Position numbers and translations under genes: made by a program | The notes under the pieces: generated by a model | What the model was told of the DNA's origin: nothing | Seen by the model: only the letters and a program-made list of their open reading frames with translations | The model's database searches: none | Shown: in pieces, positions 51,638-60,388 of the stretch | How the letters are laid out: the number at the start of each line of letters is the position of its first letter | How positions within the stretch are numbered: position 1 is the first letter of the stretch | From: Spirosoma montaniterrae | GTDB taxonomy: Bacteria; Bacteroidota; Bacteroidia; Cytophagales; Spirosomataceae | Reading direction: 5' to 3' | Length of the DNA stretch: 64,000 bases | NCBI RefSeq assembly: GCF_001988955.1 | Contig: NZ_CP014263.1 | Span: 3,194,001 to 3,258,000, forward strand

Positions 51638-51985
51638 TTACTTCGAGTTGTCTAACTTGCGCTCCGTCTTTTTCAGGTTACGCTCGGCCTTATTAAGCGA
51701 CCGGTTAGTGCCATCCTTCACGTCTTCTTTCGTGTTTTCAGCCGCCCGCGACACTTTCCGACCGGCCCGCTTGGTGCCGTCTTTCACGTCTTCAGCCGTG
51801 TTCTCGGCGGCATTTGCCACCTTGCGGCTTGTTTTACGGGTTTCGCGACCGATTTTATCACCAGCCGCGTCGGCAGTGCGTCCCGCCTGACGAACAGTTT
51901 CTTTAGCGTTTTCTTTAGTGTCCTGTGCCGATGCGGCAGTCAATGAAAGGGCCAGCGCACAGGCCAGCATCATGATCGTTTTCAT
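51638..51985 (-). CDS. Exported LEA/apolipoprotein-like repeat protein
   Basis: A 115-residue protein starting MKTIMMLACALALSLTAASA with a signal peptide to residue 21; an upstream in-frame start at 52015 is rejected. The mature part is a charged amphipathic helix of 11-residue repeats ('AAENTAEDVKDGTKRAGRKV', 'SRAAENTKEDVKDGTNRSLN') resembling late-embryogenesis-abundant proteins or YtxH-like stress proteins. Likely an envelope stress protectant; there is no proof. The high Lys/Asp content and lack of cysteine fit an intrinsically disordered protein. Confidence 0.72.
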   Translation of the reverse strand: MKTIMMLACALALSLTAASAQDTKENAKETVRQAGRTADAAGDKIGRETRKTSRKVANAAENTAEDVKDGTKRAGRKVSRAAENTKEDVKDGTNRSLNKAERNLKKTERKLDNSK

Positions 51986-52046
51986 AACGTTGTTTTTGTG
52001 AATATACTCCAACAACGCCCGCAGCCAGTGGTTTGTTTAAAACGGC

Positions 52047-53057
52047 TTATTTGTGTTTGAACACTTTCACCTGATACACATAGTCCTGCATCCGCTTGAT
52101 CTGCTGCTTGCGGGGCAAACGTGTGAGCGTACTTTTCCGGCTCAGCCGCAACGGTTGGCCCTTCAGCGAGTCGGGTGCAATGCCGTTCAACGTTTCGAGC
52201 AGATAAGCGGTTTTGATGGCAAAGCTAACGCCCTCCGACGTGGTTTGCTTACCGCTGATAATGCCGATTACGTTTCCTTTTTCATCTAAAAGTGGCCCGC
52301 CCGAATTACCAGGATTTACGCCGATAGCAATCTGATAAGCCGTTGAATCGCCCCGGTAGCCAGTGCCCGAACTCAGATAGCCTTCGCCATACACAATTTC
52401 TTCGCGCGGATAGCCCAGCGTAAATACCCGTTCGCCCAAATCGGTAGGTCGGGCGTCGAAACCGTAAGGTACAGGAGCCGTAGGCCGGAACGAGGCATCG
52501 TCGCAGAGTTGCAGAATAGCCAGATCGTGGGCCTGATCGGTATGTATGATTCGGGCTTTGTAGACCTCCCCTTTGGCACTCTGCACGTACACAGAATCGG
52601 CATCGCGAACGATGTGATTATTCGTTACAAAATAACCGTCGGAGGTTAGCAAAAAGCCCGACCCCGACACCTGCGCCGGATTCACGCTCAACGCCCGCCC
52701 ACGCCCGCTGAAGTCGTTCAGCAATTTCCGCTGCGACGACTTAACGGCCTGAATTTCTTTGCTTAGCAAACTGTATTGCTGCTCCTGCTGCTGATGCCCC
52801 TGCTGGTAAGAGCGATACAGAAAAATAGAAGCAAACGTAGTAATGATCGCTGCCGACGCGGCTACGGCCAATGTTGTGCGGTAGGTTCGCCAGAGTGTTT
52901 TGATCTGCCCATCCTGCTCGTTCGAGTGGTACATACCCACTTCCTCGCGAACTGCGTTCATATCCAAACCGGCGTGAATAGCGGCCAGCTTCCGGCGAAA
53001 CCGAATCCGTTCGCCATAAGCCCGCAATGCATGTTCTATGTCTCGCTCGTCTTCCAT
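52047..53057 (-). CDS. Membrane-anchored trypsin-like protease with anti-sigma-like cytoplasmic part
   Basis: A 336-residue protein. Residues 1-61 are cytoplasmic and helical ('EDERDIEHALRAYGERIRFR', then 'RKLAAIHAGLDMNAV'), resembling the sigma-facing part of anti-sigma proteins. One membrane helix at 62-81 is followed by a coiled-coil segment (88-118). A periplasmic S1/HtrA-type protease domain follows, with His148 (NNHIV), Asp178 (AHDLAIL) and Ser252 (NPGNSGGPL). No PDZ domain is seen. The gene lies 43 bases downstream of an ECF sigma gene. A sigma-binding tail joined to a periplasmic protease would be an uncommon design for signal transmission; the regulatory role is inferred. Confidence 0.8.
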   Translation of the reverse strand: MEDERDIEHALRAYGERIRFRRKLAAIHAGLDMNAVREEVGMYHSNEQDGQIKTLWRTYRTTLAVAASAAIITTFASIFLYRSYQQGHQQQEQQYSLLSKEIQAVKSSQRKLLNDFSGRGRALSVNPAQVSGSGFLLTSDGYFVTNNHIVRDADSVYVQSAKGEVYKARIIHTDQAHDLAILQLCDDASFRPTAPVPYGFDARPTDLGERVFTLGYPREEIVYGEGYLSSGTGYRGDSTAYQIAIGVNPGNSGGPLLDEKGNVIGIISGKQTTSEGVSFAIKTAYLLETLNGIAPDSLKGQPLRLSRKSTLTRLPRKQQIKRMQDYVYQVKVFKHK

Positions 53058-53100
53058 GTTTCAAAAAAGTTGTAGAGTTGGCTGGTACTTCCTTTCTACT

Positions 53101-53688
53101 TCACATTCGGTATTCCGAAAAGAACAGTTTCTTTAATCGCATCAGGCACTTGTACTTCTGCGTCTTGGCATTGTCGGCGTTGGTATAGCCAAACTTCTCG
53201 GTAATGTCCTGCATGCTTAGATGCCGGATGTAAAAATCTTCGAGCAGGGTTCGGCAAGGTTCGCCAAGCCGCTCGAGCGACTCGCCCATAAGGTCAAACT
53301 GCCGGTCACGTTCGTCGTGGTCGGTCAGGTCGTCGCTGATCTGGGCAACGGCGTCGGCATCGGTTGCGGGCGTATCCACGTCGCTAACCATATACCGGCT
53401 TTTATGGGCCAACTGCTTCAGCCACAAACGTCTACTCACCGAATAGATGTATGTTTTTAGCTGACAGTGCAGTTCGAGCGAACCTGACCGTACTTTCTCG
53501 TACAGCACCACCAACGCTTCCTGATAAATATCTTTGGCATCGTCTTCATTACCGCTATTAGTGGTAACAAGATGTAATATCATCGGGAAATACCGCCGGT
53601 ACACCTGCGTCAGAGCTTCATCGGAGCCATTGGCCAAACCCGTCAGCAACGCATCGTCGGTCCATACGGGTCGCCTGCTATCGTTCAT
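53101..53688 (-). CDS. ECF-family RNA polymerase sigma factor
   Basis: A 195-residue sigma-70-like factor. Region 2 is at about residues 25-90 ('SDEALTQVYRRYFPMILHLV' with 'NEDDAKDIYQEALVVLYEKV', then 'LKTYIYSVSRRLWLKQLAHK'), and region 4 at about 130-190 ('SLERLGEPCRTLLEDFYIRH', 'LSMQDITEKFGYTNADNAKT'). There is an acidic linker (104-128). Co-directional with the protease gene 43 bases later. The upstream inverted repeat at 53728-53762 may belong to its promoter. Confidence 0.9.
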   Translation of the reverse strand: MNDSRRPVWTDDALLTGLANGSDEALTQVYRRYFPMILHLVTTNSGNEDDAKDIYQEALVVLYEKVRSGSLELHCQLKTYIYSVSRRLWLKQLAHKSRYMVSDVDTPATDADAVAQISDDLTDHDERDRQFDLMGESLERLGEPCRTLLEDFYIRHLSMQDITEKFGYTNADNAKTQKYKCLMRLKKLFFSEYRM

Positions 53689-53727
53689 TACACTGGTTCA
53701 TTTCTTAATACAAAAACCGCTGAAAAC

Positions 53728-53762
53728 GTAACCCAAAAAAAAATTAAAAATTGTTGGGTTAC
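53728..53762. promoter_or_regulatory. 9-bp perfect inverted repeat upstream of the ECF gene
   Basis: GTAACCCAA (53728-53736) and TTGGGTTAC (53754-53762) flank a spacer of 17 bases, almost all A/T. It lies between the divergent sigma gene (40 bases away) and the small lipoprotein gene. It contains AAC in both orientations, as in ECF -35 elements, but no -10 match was found. Confidence 0.45.
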
Positions 53763-53833
53763 CTTTTTCTCGATAGGGTATTAACGTTGACATTAATCAT
53801 TTTTTCACCGCTAAACAAAAACATTCCAAAACT

Positions 53834-54034
53834 ATGAAAGCAATCACGAAATCTGCCTTCTTTTTCATGGCTATGATCGCCCTGGCTACGTCTTGCAGCT
53901 CGAAGAAAACCGAAACCGAAACCACGACTACGACCGAATCGACCATGACGGCTGACTCGTCTTCGTCGATGGCTACCGATTCTACGATGGCTACGGATTC
54001 GGCTTCGACCATGTCGGCTGATAGCGCGAAGTAA
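53834..54034 (+). CDS. Small Ser/Thr-rich lipoprotein
   Basis: A 66-residue protein with a lipoprotein signal (MKAITKSAFFFMAMIALATS, Cys21 in ATSC). The mature part is only Ser, Thr, Asp, Ala and Met in repeats such as 'MATDSTMATDSASTMSADSA'. Acidic and unstructured, it would coat the envelope surface or periplasm. It faces the ECF sigma gene and a terminator follows at 54091. Confidence 0.7.
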   Translation: MKAITKSAFFFMAMIALATSCSSKKTETETTTTTESTMTADSSSSMATDSTMATDSASTMSADSAK

Positions 54035-54090
54035 TTTTTGCTAAGGCACAACTGCCGGTAGTAATTACCGACAACGCTATAAACGTATTG

Positions 54091-54123
54091 AAGCCCCGCT
54101 AAGCAATTAGCAGGGCTTTTTTA
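54091..54123. terminator. Bidirectional terminator
   Basis: AAGCCC.GCTAA (54091-54102) pairs with TTAGC.GGGCTT (54107-54118), then T run. It ends the lipoprotein transcript and, from the other side, gpsA. Confidence 0.8.
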
Positions 54124-54150
54124 TGTAACAACCAAACCGTTCGCTACATT

Positions 54151-55155
54151 TCACCGCAAGCCGGCACTTAGTCGGTTCATGGCTCCTGACGGTGCAACAC
54201 GCTCATAAAGAATACTGTACACAGCATTCGTAATTGGCATATCGACGTTGAACCGCTGGTTAATGGCATGAATGCTTTTTACAGCATAATATCCTTCGGC
54301 AATCATGTTCATCTCAGCCTGCGCCGACTGAATAGTATAGCCCCGCCCAATGAGCGTGCCAAAGGTGCGGTTGCGGCTAAAGGGCGAATAAGCCGTTACA
54401 AGCAAATCGCCGAGATAAGCTGAGCCGCTCAGGTCGCGGTGTTTAGGGTAAATAGCGTCCACAAATCGCCGAATTTCCTGCATAGCGTTCGATACCAGCA
54501 CCGCCTGAAAATTATCGCCGTAGCCCAGCCCACGCGTAATACCCGACGCCAAAGCCACGATATTTTTCATTACGGCACAGTATTCAACGCCGTATATGTC
54601 GTCGCCGGGGGTAGTTTGCACAAACCGGCATCGAAGCAGGTCCGACACGGCCTCAGCGCAGGCGGCATCCTGCGAGGCAATGGTCAGGTACGATTGTTTC
54701 TCAAGAGCTACTTCTTCCGCATGGCATGGCCCGGCAATAACGGCTATCTGACTCGGCGATACGTTGTATTGCTCGCTCACCCAATCCGTAACTAATTGAT
54801 TCGTAGCGGGAATCATACCCTTAATGGCCGATATGATTCGCTTCTCAGCGAAGTGTTCAGGTGTCAAACCCGTGAGGGCATCGGCCACAAAAGCAGCCGG
54901 AACAGCCAGCACAATGTAATCTGTATCTTTAACGGCATCGCGGATTTTGGTACAGACTTTTACCTTTTTGGGATTGATCTGTACGTCACTAAGGTAACTG
55001 GGATTGTGGTTGAACTGCTTGATATGGGCGGCATCTGTTTCTTTGCGGAGCCACCATTTAATAGCAACGTTGTTTTCAGACAGGATTTTGATGAGCGCGG
55101 TGGCCCAGCTTCCCCCGCCGACCATTGTGATGCGCGTTGGTTGAGTTAGTTTCAT
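54151..55155 (-). CDS. gpsA: Glycerol-3-phosphate dehydrogenase [NAD(P)+]
   Basis: A 334-residue enzyme producing glycerol 3-phosphate for phospholipids. The dinucleotide motif is 'ITMVGGGSWATALIKIL' (GxGxxA form), then 'DTDYIVLAVPAAFVADAL', 'ISAIKGMIP', 'IAVIAGPCHAEEVALE' (GPxxAxEV) and 'YGVEYCAVMKNIVALASGIT' with the catalytic Lys (VMKNIVAL). The second domain includes 'FVDAIYPKHRDLSGSAYLGD' and 'LLVTAYSPFSRNRTFGTLIG'. Length is normal. Confidence 0.94.
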   Translation of the reverse strand: MKLTQPTRITMVGGGSWATALIKILSENNVAIKWWLRKETDAAHIKQFNHNPSYLSDVQINPKKVKVCTKIRDAVKDTDYIVLAVPAAFVADALTGLTPEHFAEKRIISAIKGMIPATNQLVTDWVSEQYNVSPSQIAVIAGPCHAEEVALEKQSYLTIASQDAACAEAVSDLLRCRFVQTTPGDDIYGVEYCAVMKNIVALASGITRGLGYGDNFQAVLVSNAMQEIRRFVDAIYPKHRDLSGSAYLGDLLVTAYSPFSRNRTFGTLIGRGYTIQSAQAEMNMIAEGYYAVKSIHAINQRFNVDMPITNAVYSILYERVAPSGAMNRLSAGLR

Positions 55156-55285
55156 ACCGCCAAATAACGCAAAAAACAGCGTTTGAGTTAACGCTGTTCA
55201 TTGGCTGTGGGGTATCACTGAAGCATTACAACAACGTCATAACGCCCCTTCCAGCCTGAAAACCCAGGCGCGTTAACAATTCAGA

Positions 55286-56695
55286 TTACTCCTCTTTTTC
55301 TTCGTTCTTCTTTTTGGCCTTGTTCGGGTCACGTTTGGTAACGAGGTCGCCATCTTTCAGCTTCTTCGATACGGCAATGAATGGCCCCGAAATAATCTGT
55401 TCGCCCGGTTTCAGGCCCGATACGATTTCGATGTTTTCAAAATCGCTGATACCCGTTTTCACTTCGCGTTGCGTGGCTTTGCCGCCTACGTTTATGAAGA
55501 CGATTTCTTTTGCTTTTTCTTTCTTCTCTGCCTGATCAGCCGGTTTTTCGTCAACTGTGCCGCTCGGACGATCTTCGGTTTCGGGTACGGCTTCTATGTT
55601 TTCGCCCCGCGTTGTAACGGCGGCTATTGGCACGGCCATAACGCCCGTTTTGCGGTCAGTGATGATTTCAACAGAGGCTGTCATGCCGGGCTTGAACGGG
55701 TATCCCTTCTTGTCTTTCTGCGCCAGTAAATCGCTGTACGAGTTGTTCAGGATTTTCACTTTTACTTCAAACTCGGTCACGGCATCGGTCGATAGCGCGG
55801 CTGCCGCACCCGACGAACTTGTGAGACCATTAGCCGTATTGGCAATTTCGTACACAACGCCTTTGAACTTACGCCCGGCTGTGGTGTACGAATCGACCTC
55901 AATATCAGCCGTATCGCCGAGATTGACGCGTACAATATCGTTCTCGTTCACATTTACGCGTACCTCCATGTTTTGCAGATTTGCGATACGCATAATTTCT
56001 GTACCGGCCATCTGCGACGTACCCACCACGCGTTCGCCCAATTCGACATTGAGTTTCGATACAGTGCCATTAACTGGCGCGTAGATGGTGGTTTTACGCA
56101 GGTTTTCGTTGGCATCGCGCAGGTTAGCTTCGGCACTCTGAATACTGAACTGAGCCGCCCGGACGTTGGCCTGAGCCGCTTCAACTTCCTGTTTGGCAAC
56201 GTTGAAGTTGGCTTCGCTCGTTTCCAGATCAGCCGACGACACCACTTTGTCGGCAAAGAGTTTTTTATTCCGGTCGTAATCTGCTCTGGCCCGAATCAGC
56301 CGCGCATTCGACTGTGATACCGACGCCTTCGACTGCTCGTATTGCGCCCGGCTCTGGTTAACGGCGGCTTTGGCCCGCGCCACAACCGACTCATAGTTGT
56401 CGGGTCGGATACGTACCAGCAACTGCCCGGCTTTCACCGGATCGCCTTCATTGACATACAGACCAATGATTTCGCCCGATACGTCGGGGCTGATTTTCAC
56501 TTCTACCTGCGGCTGCACGCGCCCCGACGCACTCACCCGCTCGGTAATGTCGATGCGTTTGACCGAGGCAAAATCGACTTCGGTTGTTTTGGGTTTACCA
56601 ATCATGCCTGTCTGCTTGGCAGCCACAAGTCCACCTACGAGCAGTATGATTACGCCCCCCAATATCCACCAAATGCGGTTTGATTTCTTCTTCAT
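55286..56695 (-). CDS. MacA-like efflux adaptor (HlyD family)
   Basis: A 469-residue periplasmic adaptor. One N-terminal membrane helix (about residues 8-26). The lipoyl halves are 'GRVQPQVEVKISPDVSGEII' and 'LRKTTIYAPVNGTVSKLNVE' around a long coiled coil (about 110-200), then beta-barrel and membrane-proximal parts. The C-terminal Lys/Glu-rich tail (KRDPNKAKKKNEEKEE) is unusual. It lies 82 bases downstream of the TolC gene on the minus strand, with a composite repeat between. With the ATPase at 59211 it suggests a MacA-MacB-TolC-type export pump, though the permease subunit is not in this stretch. Confidence 0.88.
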   Translation of the reverse strand: MKKKSNRIWWILGGVIILLVGGLVAAKQTGMIGKPKTTEVDFASVKRIDITERVSASGRVQPQVEVKISPDVSGEIIGLYVNEGDPVKAGQLLVRIRPDNYESVVARAKAAVNQSRAQYEQSKASVSQSNARLIRARADYDRNKKLFADKVVSSADLETSEANFNVAKQEVEAAQANVRAAQFSIQSAEANLRDANENLRKTTIYAPVNGTVSKLNVELGERVVGTSQMAGTEIMRIANLQNMEVRVNVNENDIVRVNLGDTADIEVDSYTTAGRKFKGVVYEIANTANGLTSSSGAAAALSTDAVTEFEVKVKILNNSYSDLLAQKDKKGYPFKPGMTASVEIITDRKTGVMAVPIAAVTTRGENIEAVPETEDRPSGTVDEKPADQAEKKEKAKEIVFINVGGKATQREVKTGISDFENIEIVSGLKPGEQIISGPFIAVSKKLKDGDLVTKRDPNKAKKKNEEKEE

Positions 56696-56696
56696 G

Positions 56697-56779
56697 GTAA
56701 TGATTGAATGGTTGACTGGTTGACTGGTTGACTGAGTCTGGCACCCAAATTCAATCAGTCAACCAGTCAGTCATTCATT
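56697..56779. repeat. Composite inverted repeat, TTGACTGG type
   Basis: The left arm (56697-56735) has GATTGAATGG and three TTGACTGG units. The right arm (56750-56779) reads ATTCAATCAGTCAACCAGTC, its complement. It lies between the TolC stop and the adaptor start in one operon. Confidence 0.8.
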
Positions 56780-58283
56780 AAAATGTAAGCGGTTTATTCT
56801 GATAAAAGTCTAAAATTTTCGTTCTGAACACGTAATCGTATTTAGCCTGTACCAAACTGGCCCGAGCGCGGTCGAGGTTGGTTTTGGCAATGTTGTAATC
56901 AGTTGAATTAAGTGCCCCTGCATTAAACCGGCTTTCGGCGGCTTTGAAAGCCAGGTCCAGTTGTTCTACCTGCACCTGCGTAGCCCGATACCGATTGGCC
57001 CCAGCCCGTAAATTGGTATAGGCTGTTTCGATCTGCTGCCGAAGCTGCAAACGAGCGTTGGCCGCTGCAACTTCCGAATTTTGCTGTTGTAGTGTCGCGT
57101 TGATAATTCGGTTGCGTACCTGCGACCGGTTGTAGATCGGGATTTGTAGATTGAGTGCTACAGAGCGGTTCATGTTGTTACGCAATTGCTCTGTAAACGT
57201 ATAATCTTCTGTGCGAAAACCATCCTGCGTGAGAAAAATCTGTTGCGGTACACCGTTGAATACAATCGTCTGCGGAATTTGTATCGTGGTGCCGTCGGCA
57301 ATACGGCGTTGCTGCCCAAAATTAGAATAAATTGTACTAACACCGGCATTAAGTGTCAATGTTGGTTGCAGGCTGGCGCGGGCTACCTTCACACCAAGCG
57401 CATCGCTCTGAACCCGCAAATCGGCGGCTTTCACATCGGGCAAAAAGCCCTGTGCCGTTTCGTACACCTGCTGCGTGGTTGCTCCGTAGTTGTCAAAAGC
57501 CGGGTCGGGTACAGGAATCGGCTCAACCTCGAATGTGCCAACAACGCCGTTGATCGGTACGTTCATGGCTTGTAACAGAGCTACTTTCGCCACGTCGATG
57601 TTGTTTTGGGCGTTCACAATTGCCAGCTCGTCGTTAGCAATCTGTGCCCGAATATCGAACAGGTTCGATTCGGCTACTGATCCGGCATTTACCAGCCGTT
57701 GTGTACGGTCTAACTGCGCCCGCGACACTTCGGCCTGCCGCTGCGCTACCACAAACTGCTCCTGCGCTGTCAGCACGTTGAGGTAGTTCTGCACCACCGT
57801 CAGAATCACGTTGTTCTGCGTAGCACCCAGTGCCTGCTGATTCGACTGCCGCAACAAGTCATTTTGCCTGATGGTATTCTGCAACGCCATACCGTTGTAG
57901 AGCGTCACCTGCGAATTGAGCTGAAAATTATTTGACAGGATGCTGCGCTCAACGAAGGCGTTGGTTACTGGGTTGACGTTAAATCCGGAACTGAAGTTCT
58001 GCGAGGCAAAACCACCCACGTTGGGCAGACGGTTAAGTTTCGACTGCCGGAGTTGTAGCTCACTGCCCTGTAGCTGAATCTGACTCTGCCGAATGGTCAG
58101 GTTGTTTTGCAGAGCCACGTCGATGCTTTGCTGAAGACCCAGTTTTTGTGGATTCGGAACGGTTGTACCCGCGCCGGGCGACACAGCCGCTGGCGTATTC
58201 TGCGCCTGAAGACTTGTTAGAGTCGCCCCCAGCAGACTACCAATGATTCCGATTCGTAAAAAAAGCAAACGCTGCATGGTCAT
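56778..58283 (-). CDS. TolC-family outer-membrane efflux protein
   Basis: A 501-residue TolC-like channel. A signal peptide (residues about 1-28, ending LQAQ) is followed by two homologous halves of long helices and strands: 'LGLQQSIDVALQNNLTIRQS' and 'LRQQIETAYTNLRAGANRYR', with 'AFKAAESRFNAGALNSTDYN' as the conserved groove segment. It precedes the MacA-like gene and forms the outer channel of the same pump. The true start is probably Met1 or Met3. Confidence 0.88.
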   Translation of the reverse strand: MTMQRLLFLRIGIIGSLLGATLTSLQAQNTPAAVSPGAGTTVPNPQKLGLQQSIDVALQNNLTIRQSQIQLQGSELQLRQSKLNRLPNVGGFASQNFSSGFNVNPVTNAFVERSILSNNFQLNSQVTLYNGMALQNTIRQNDLLRQSNQQALGATQNNVILTVVQNYLNVLTAQEQFVVAQRQAEVSRAQLDRTQRLVNAGSVAESNLFDIRAQIANDELAIVNAQNNIDVAKVALLQAMNVPINGVVGTFEVEPIPVPDPAFDNYGATTQQVYETAQGFLPDVKAADLRVQSDALGVKVARASLQPTLTLNAGVSTIYSNFGQQRRIADGTTIQIPQTIVFNGVPQQIFLTQDGFRTEDYTFTEQLRNNMNRSVALNLQIPIYNRSQVRNRIINATLQQQNSEVAAANARLQLRQQIETAYTNLRAGANRYRATQVQVEQLDLAFKAAESRFNAGALNSTDYNIAKTNLDRARASLVQAKYDYVFRTKILDFYQNKPLTF

Positions 58284-58358
58284 TCTATTTGATGGTTCAA
58301 TGTTACGAACTTACCTTCGGTGCGGCTATCGTTTTGGGATAAACGGCGCAAAGCAAGC

Positions 58359-59192
58359 ATGTTTCTGGTCTATAATTCGGATGTTCTCCACGAAGATGCG
58401 TTTCGGCTATCGGTTCAGGACCGGGCATTTCAATACGGCGATGGGCTATTTGAAACCATCCGGTACGAGACCAACAAACTCTGGTTCTGGCCCGATCACA
58501 TCGACCGGCTCACAACCGGCATGGCTGCTCTGCGCATCGATCAGCCCACAGGATTCAGCGCAGAAGCACTCCATCAGTTTGTTAATCAGCTACTTCAGAA
58601 AAATAAATTAGTCGACCAGTCCGCCCGCGTAAAAATTCAGGTCTGGCGGCAACCGGGTGGTTTTTACACACCTACGCTGAACCGGGCTAACCTGCTGATT
58701 ACGACTCAACCCGCTGGTGACTTTTTAATCACTGAAAAGACAAAAATAGGGATTTATGACACGTTTCGTTTAGTAGAATCGCCAATTTCTCGTTATAAAA
58801 CGTTAAATTCGTTACCATACATTCTTGCCAGTATCTATAAGACAGAAAATGGCTTCGACGACTGTTTGCTACTCGATCAGGCGGGCTACGTTGCCGAGTG
58901 TGTAGCGTCTAATGTGTTCTGGCTCCAGAACGACCAACTCTATACGCCCTCGCTCGAAACGGGTTGCGTCAATGGCATACTGCGTCGGCAAGTGCTACGA
59001 CTTTGGCCTGAAACACAAGAAGTTCTGGCCCGTTCAGAAACGTTGCATGCGGCTCAGGCCATTTTTTGCTGCAACGTCAACGGCATTCAATGGCTCCGGC
59101 AACTTGAAGGCATTGGACATTTCCCCAATGAACATCCCACTGCCGAACGCTTGTTTTGGCAACTACTCGAACCGCTCCGGCAACAGGTATAG
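58359..59192 (+). CDS. pabC: Aminodeoxychorismate lyase-like class IV aminotransferase
   Basis: A 277-residue fold-type IV PLP enzyme. It begins MFLVYNSDVLHEDAFRLSVQ, the standard N-terminus for the family, so the frame's earlier start at 58320 is not used. 'DRAFQYGDGLFETIRYETNK' is the conserved opening, 'YKTLNSLPYILASIYKTENG' contains the PLP-binding Lys, and 'VAECVASNVFWLQNDQLYTP' the phosphate site. PabC, together with the distant pabB gene, makes 4-aminobenzoate. BCAT or D-amino-acid aminotransferases are alternatives. It is divergent from the TolC operon. Confidence 0.8.
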   Translation: MFLVYNSDVLHEDAFRLSVQDRAFQYGDGLFETIRYETNKLWFWPDHIDRLTTGMAALRIDQPTGFSAEALHQFVNQLLQKNKLVDQSARVKIQVWRQPGGFYTPTLNRANLLITTQPAGDFLITEKTKIGIYDTFRLVESPISRYKTLNSLPYILASIYKTENGFDDCLLLDQAGYVAECVASNVFWLQNDQLYTPSLETGCVNGILRRQVLRLWPETQEVLARSETLHAAQAIFCCNVNGIQWLRQLEGIGHFPNEHPTAERLFWQLLEPLRQQV

Positions 59193-59210
59193 CGACCACC
59201 GGGGTAGGCG

Positions 59211-59900
59211 TTACAGGGTTGTTGTCAACTGCCCACTGTTTTCTAACCAGCCATCTTTTAACCGAACAATGCGCGAACCATATTCGGCATTGGTTTCGGA
59301 GTGTGTTACCTGCACGATTGTGACCCCGTCTTTCTGATTCAGTTCACGGAATAACTCCATAATATCGCGGGCCTGATCGGAGTGCAGATTGCCGGTGGGT
59401 TCGTCGGCAAAGATAACGCTGGGTTGGGCCGCCAACGCCCGCGCAATGCCCACCAACTGCTGCTGACCACCCGAAAGCTGGGCCGGGAACAAGTCTTTTT
59501 TGGCGACGATATTGAACCGGTCGAGAAGCTCGGCCACGCGGCTTTTGCGTTCCGAACCGCCGACGCCTTTGTAGAGCAGGGGTGTTTCGATATTTTCGTA
59601 AACCGTCAGCTCGTCAATCAGGTGATATGCCTGAAATACAAAGCCAATTTGCGTGCGGTGAAGTTCGGTGCGTCGTTTTTCGCTCAATTTCTGCACGGGC
59701 TGTTCCTCAAAAAGATACTCGCCCTCCGATGGCTCTTCGAGCAGGCCGAGAATGTGTAGCAGCGTACTTTTGCCCGAACCGCTCGGTCCCATAATCGACA
59801 CAAACTCGCCCGGCGCAATGTCGAGGTTTATGTTACGCAGTACGTAAGTCCGTCCAAATCCTGCCGGGTAGTATTTGGCGACGTTGCGGAGTTGAATCAT
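59211..59900 (-). CDS. MacB/LolD-type ABC ATPase
   Basis: A 229-residue ATPase with Walker A GPSGSGKST (38-46), Q-loop 'IGFVFQAYHLIDELTVYENI', signature LSGGQQQ, Walker B 'VIFADEPTGNLHSDQA' and the His loop 'IVQVTHS'. The sequence class is that of LolD/MacB export ATPases. No membrane subunit is encoded next to it, but the adaptor and TolC genes are 1-4 kb away on the same strand, and the permease may lie outside this window. Convergent with pabC. Confidence 0.87.
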   Translation of the reverse strand: MIQLRNVAKYYPAGFGRTYVLRNINLDIAPGEFVSIMGPSGSGKSTLLHILGLLEEPSEGEYLFEEQPVQKLSEKRRTELHRTQIGFVFQAYHLIDELTVYENIETPLLYKGVGGSERKSRVAELLDRFNIVAKKDLFPAQLSGGQQQLVGIARALAAQPSVIFADEPTGNLHSDQARDIMELFRELNQKDGVTIVQVTHSETNAEYGSRIVRLKDGWLENSGQLTTTL

Positions 59901-59917
59901 AATTAATTAGTTTTGAG

Positions 59918-60388
59918 ATGTCTTACCAAAATTATTGTGTTATGTATGTTCCTGGCAGCACCGACGATTTGATTTTTCATGAAGACATGGCTGTTTATGG
60001 GCCAAAGGATCATCAGCGAATCATTTCTAAACTAAACGCCCGGCTCGGCCCCAAATACTATGACGAAAAGAGTATAAGTCTTGAACCTCTGCCCGAAACC
60101 ATGCTTGACGAAGGGCAGGCCAGTCCAACCCCCGATGTGATTCTCTTCGACAATACGACAAAAACTACTCCGATCATCATTGAAATCTGCCATACTGAGG
60201 GTTTAAAAAAAGACATAAGAAAAGTCATACGACTCGTTGATGAAGACGAATACGGCATCGAGGAAGCCTTCGTTTATGACTACAAAACTGAAAAGTGGCT
60301 TCGCTATCGCAAAGGTGATGGTGGCCTGATGACCGAATCATCCTTTTCTGACATACTGAACCTTGACCTCAATCCGCTTATTCAATAA
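59918..60388 (+). CDS. Uma2-like PD-(D/E)XK protein
   Basis: A 156-residue protein with no leader. The core 'SPTPDVILFDNTTKTTPIII' and EICHTEG has the P-D-V-x-L and (I)-x-E strands of Uma2-family putative nucleases, and 'YGIEEAFVYDYKTEKWLRYR' fits the closing strands. The function of Uma2-type proteins is not settled. It is divergent from the ABC ATPase gene with an 17-base gap. A second Uma2 protein is at 62494. Confidence 0.65.
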   Translation: MSYQNYCVMYVPGSTDDLIFHEDMAVYGPKDHQRIISKLNARLGPKYYDEKSISLEPLPETMLDEGQASPTPDVILFDNTTKTTPIIIEICHTEGLKKDIRKVIRLVDEDEYGIEEAFVYDYKTEKWLRYRKGDGGLMTESSFSDILNLDLNPLIQ

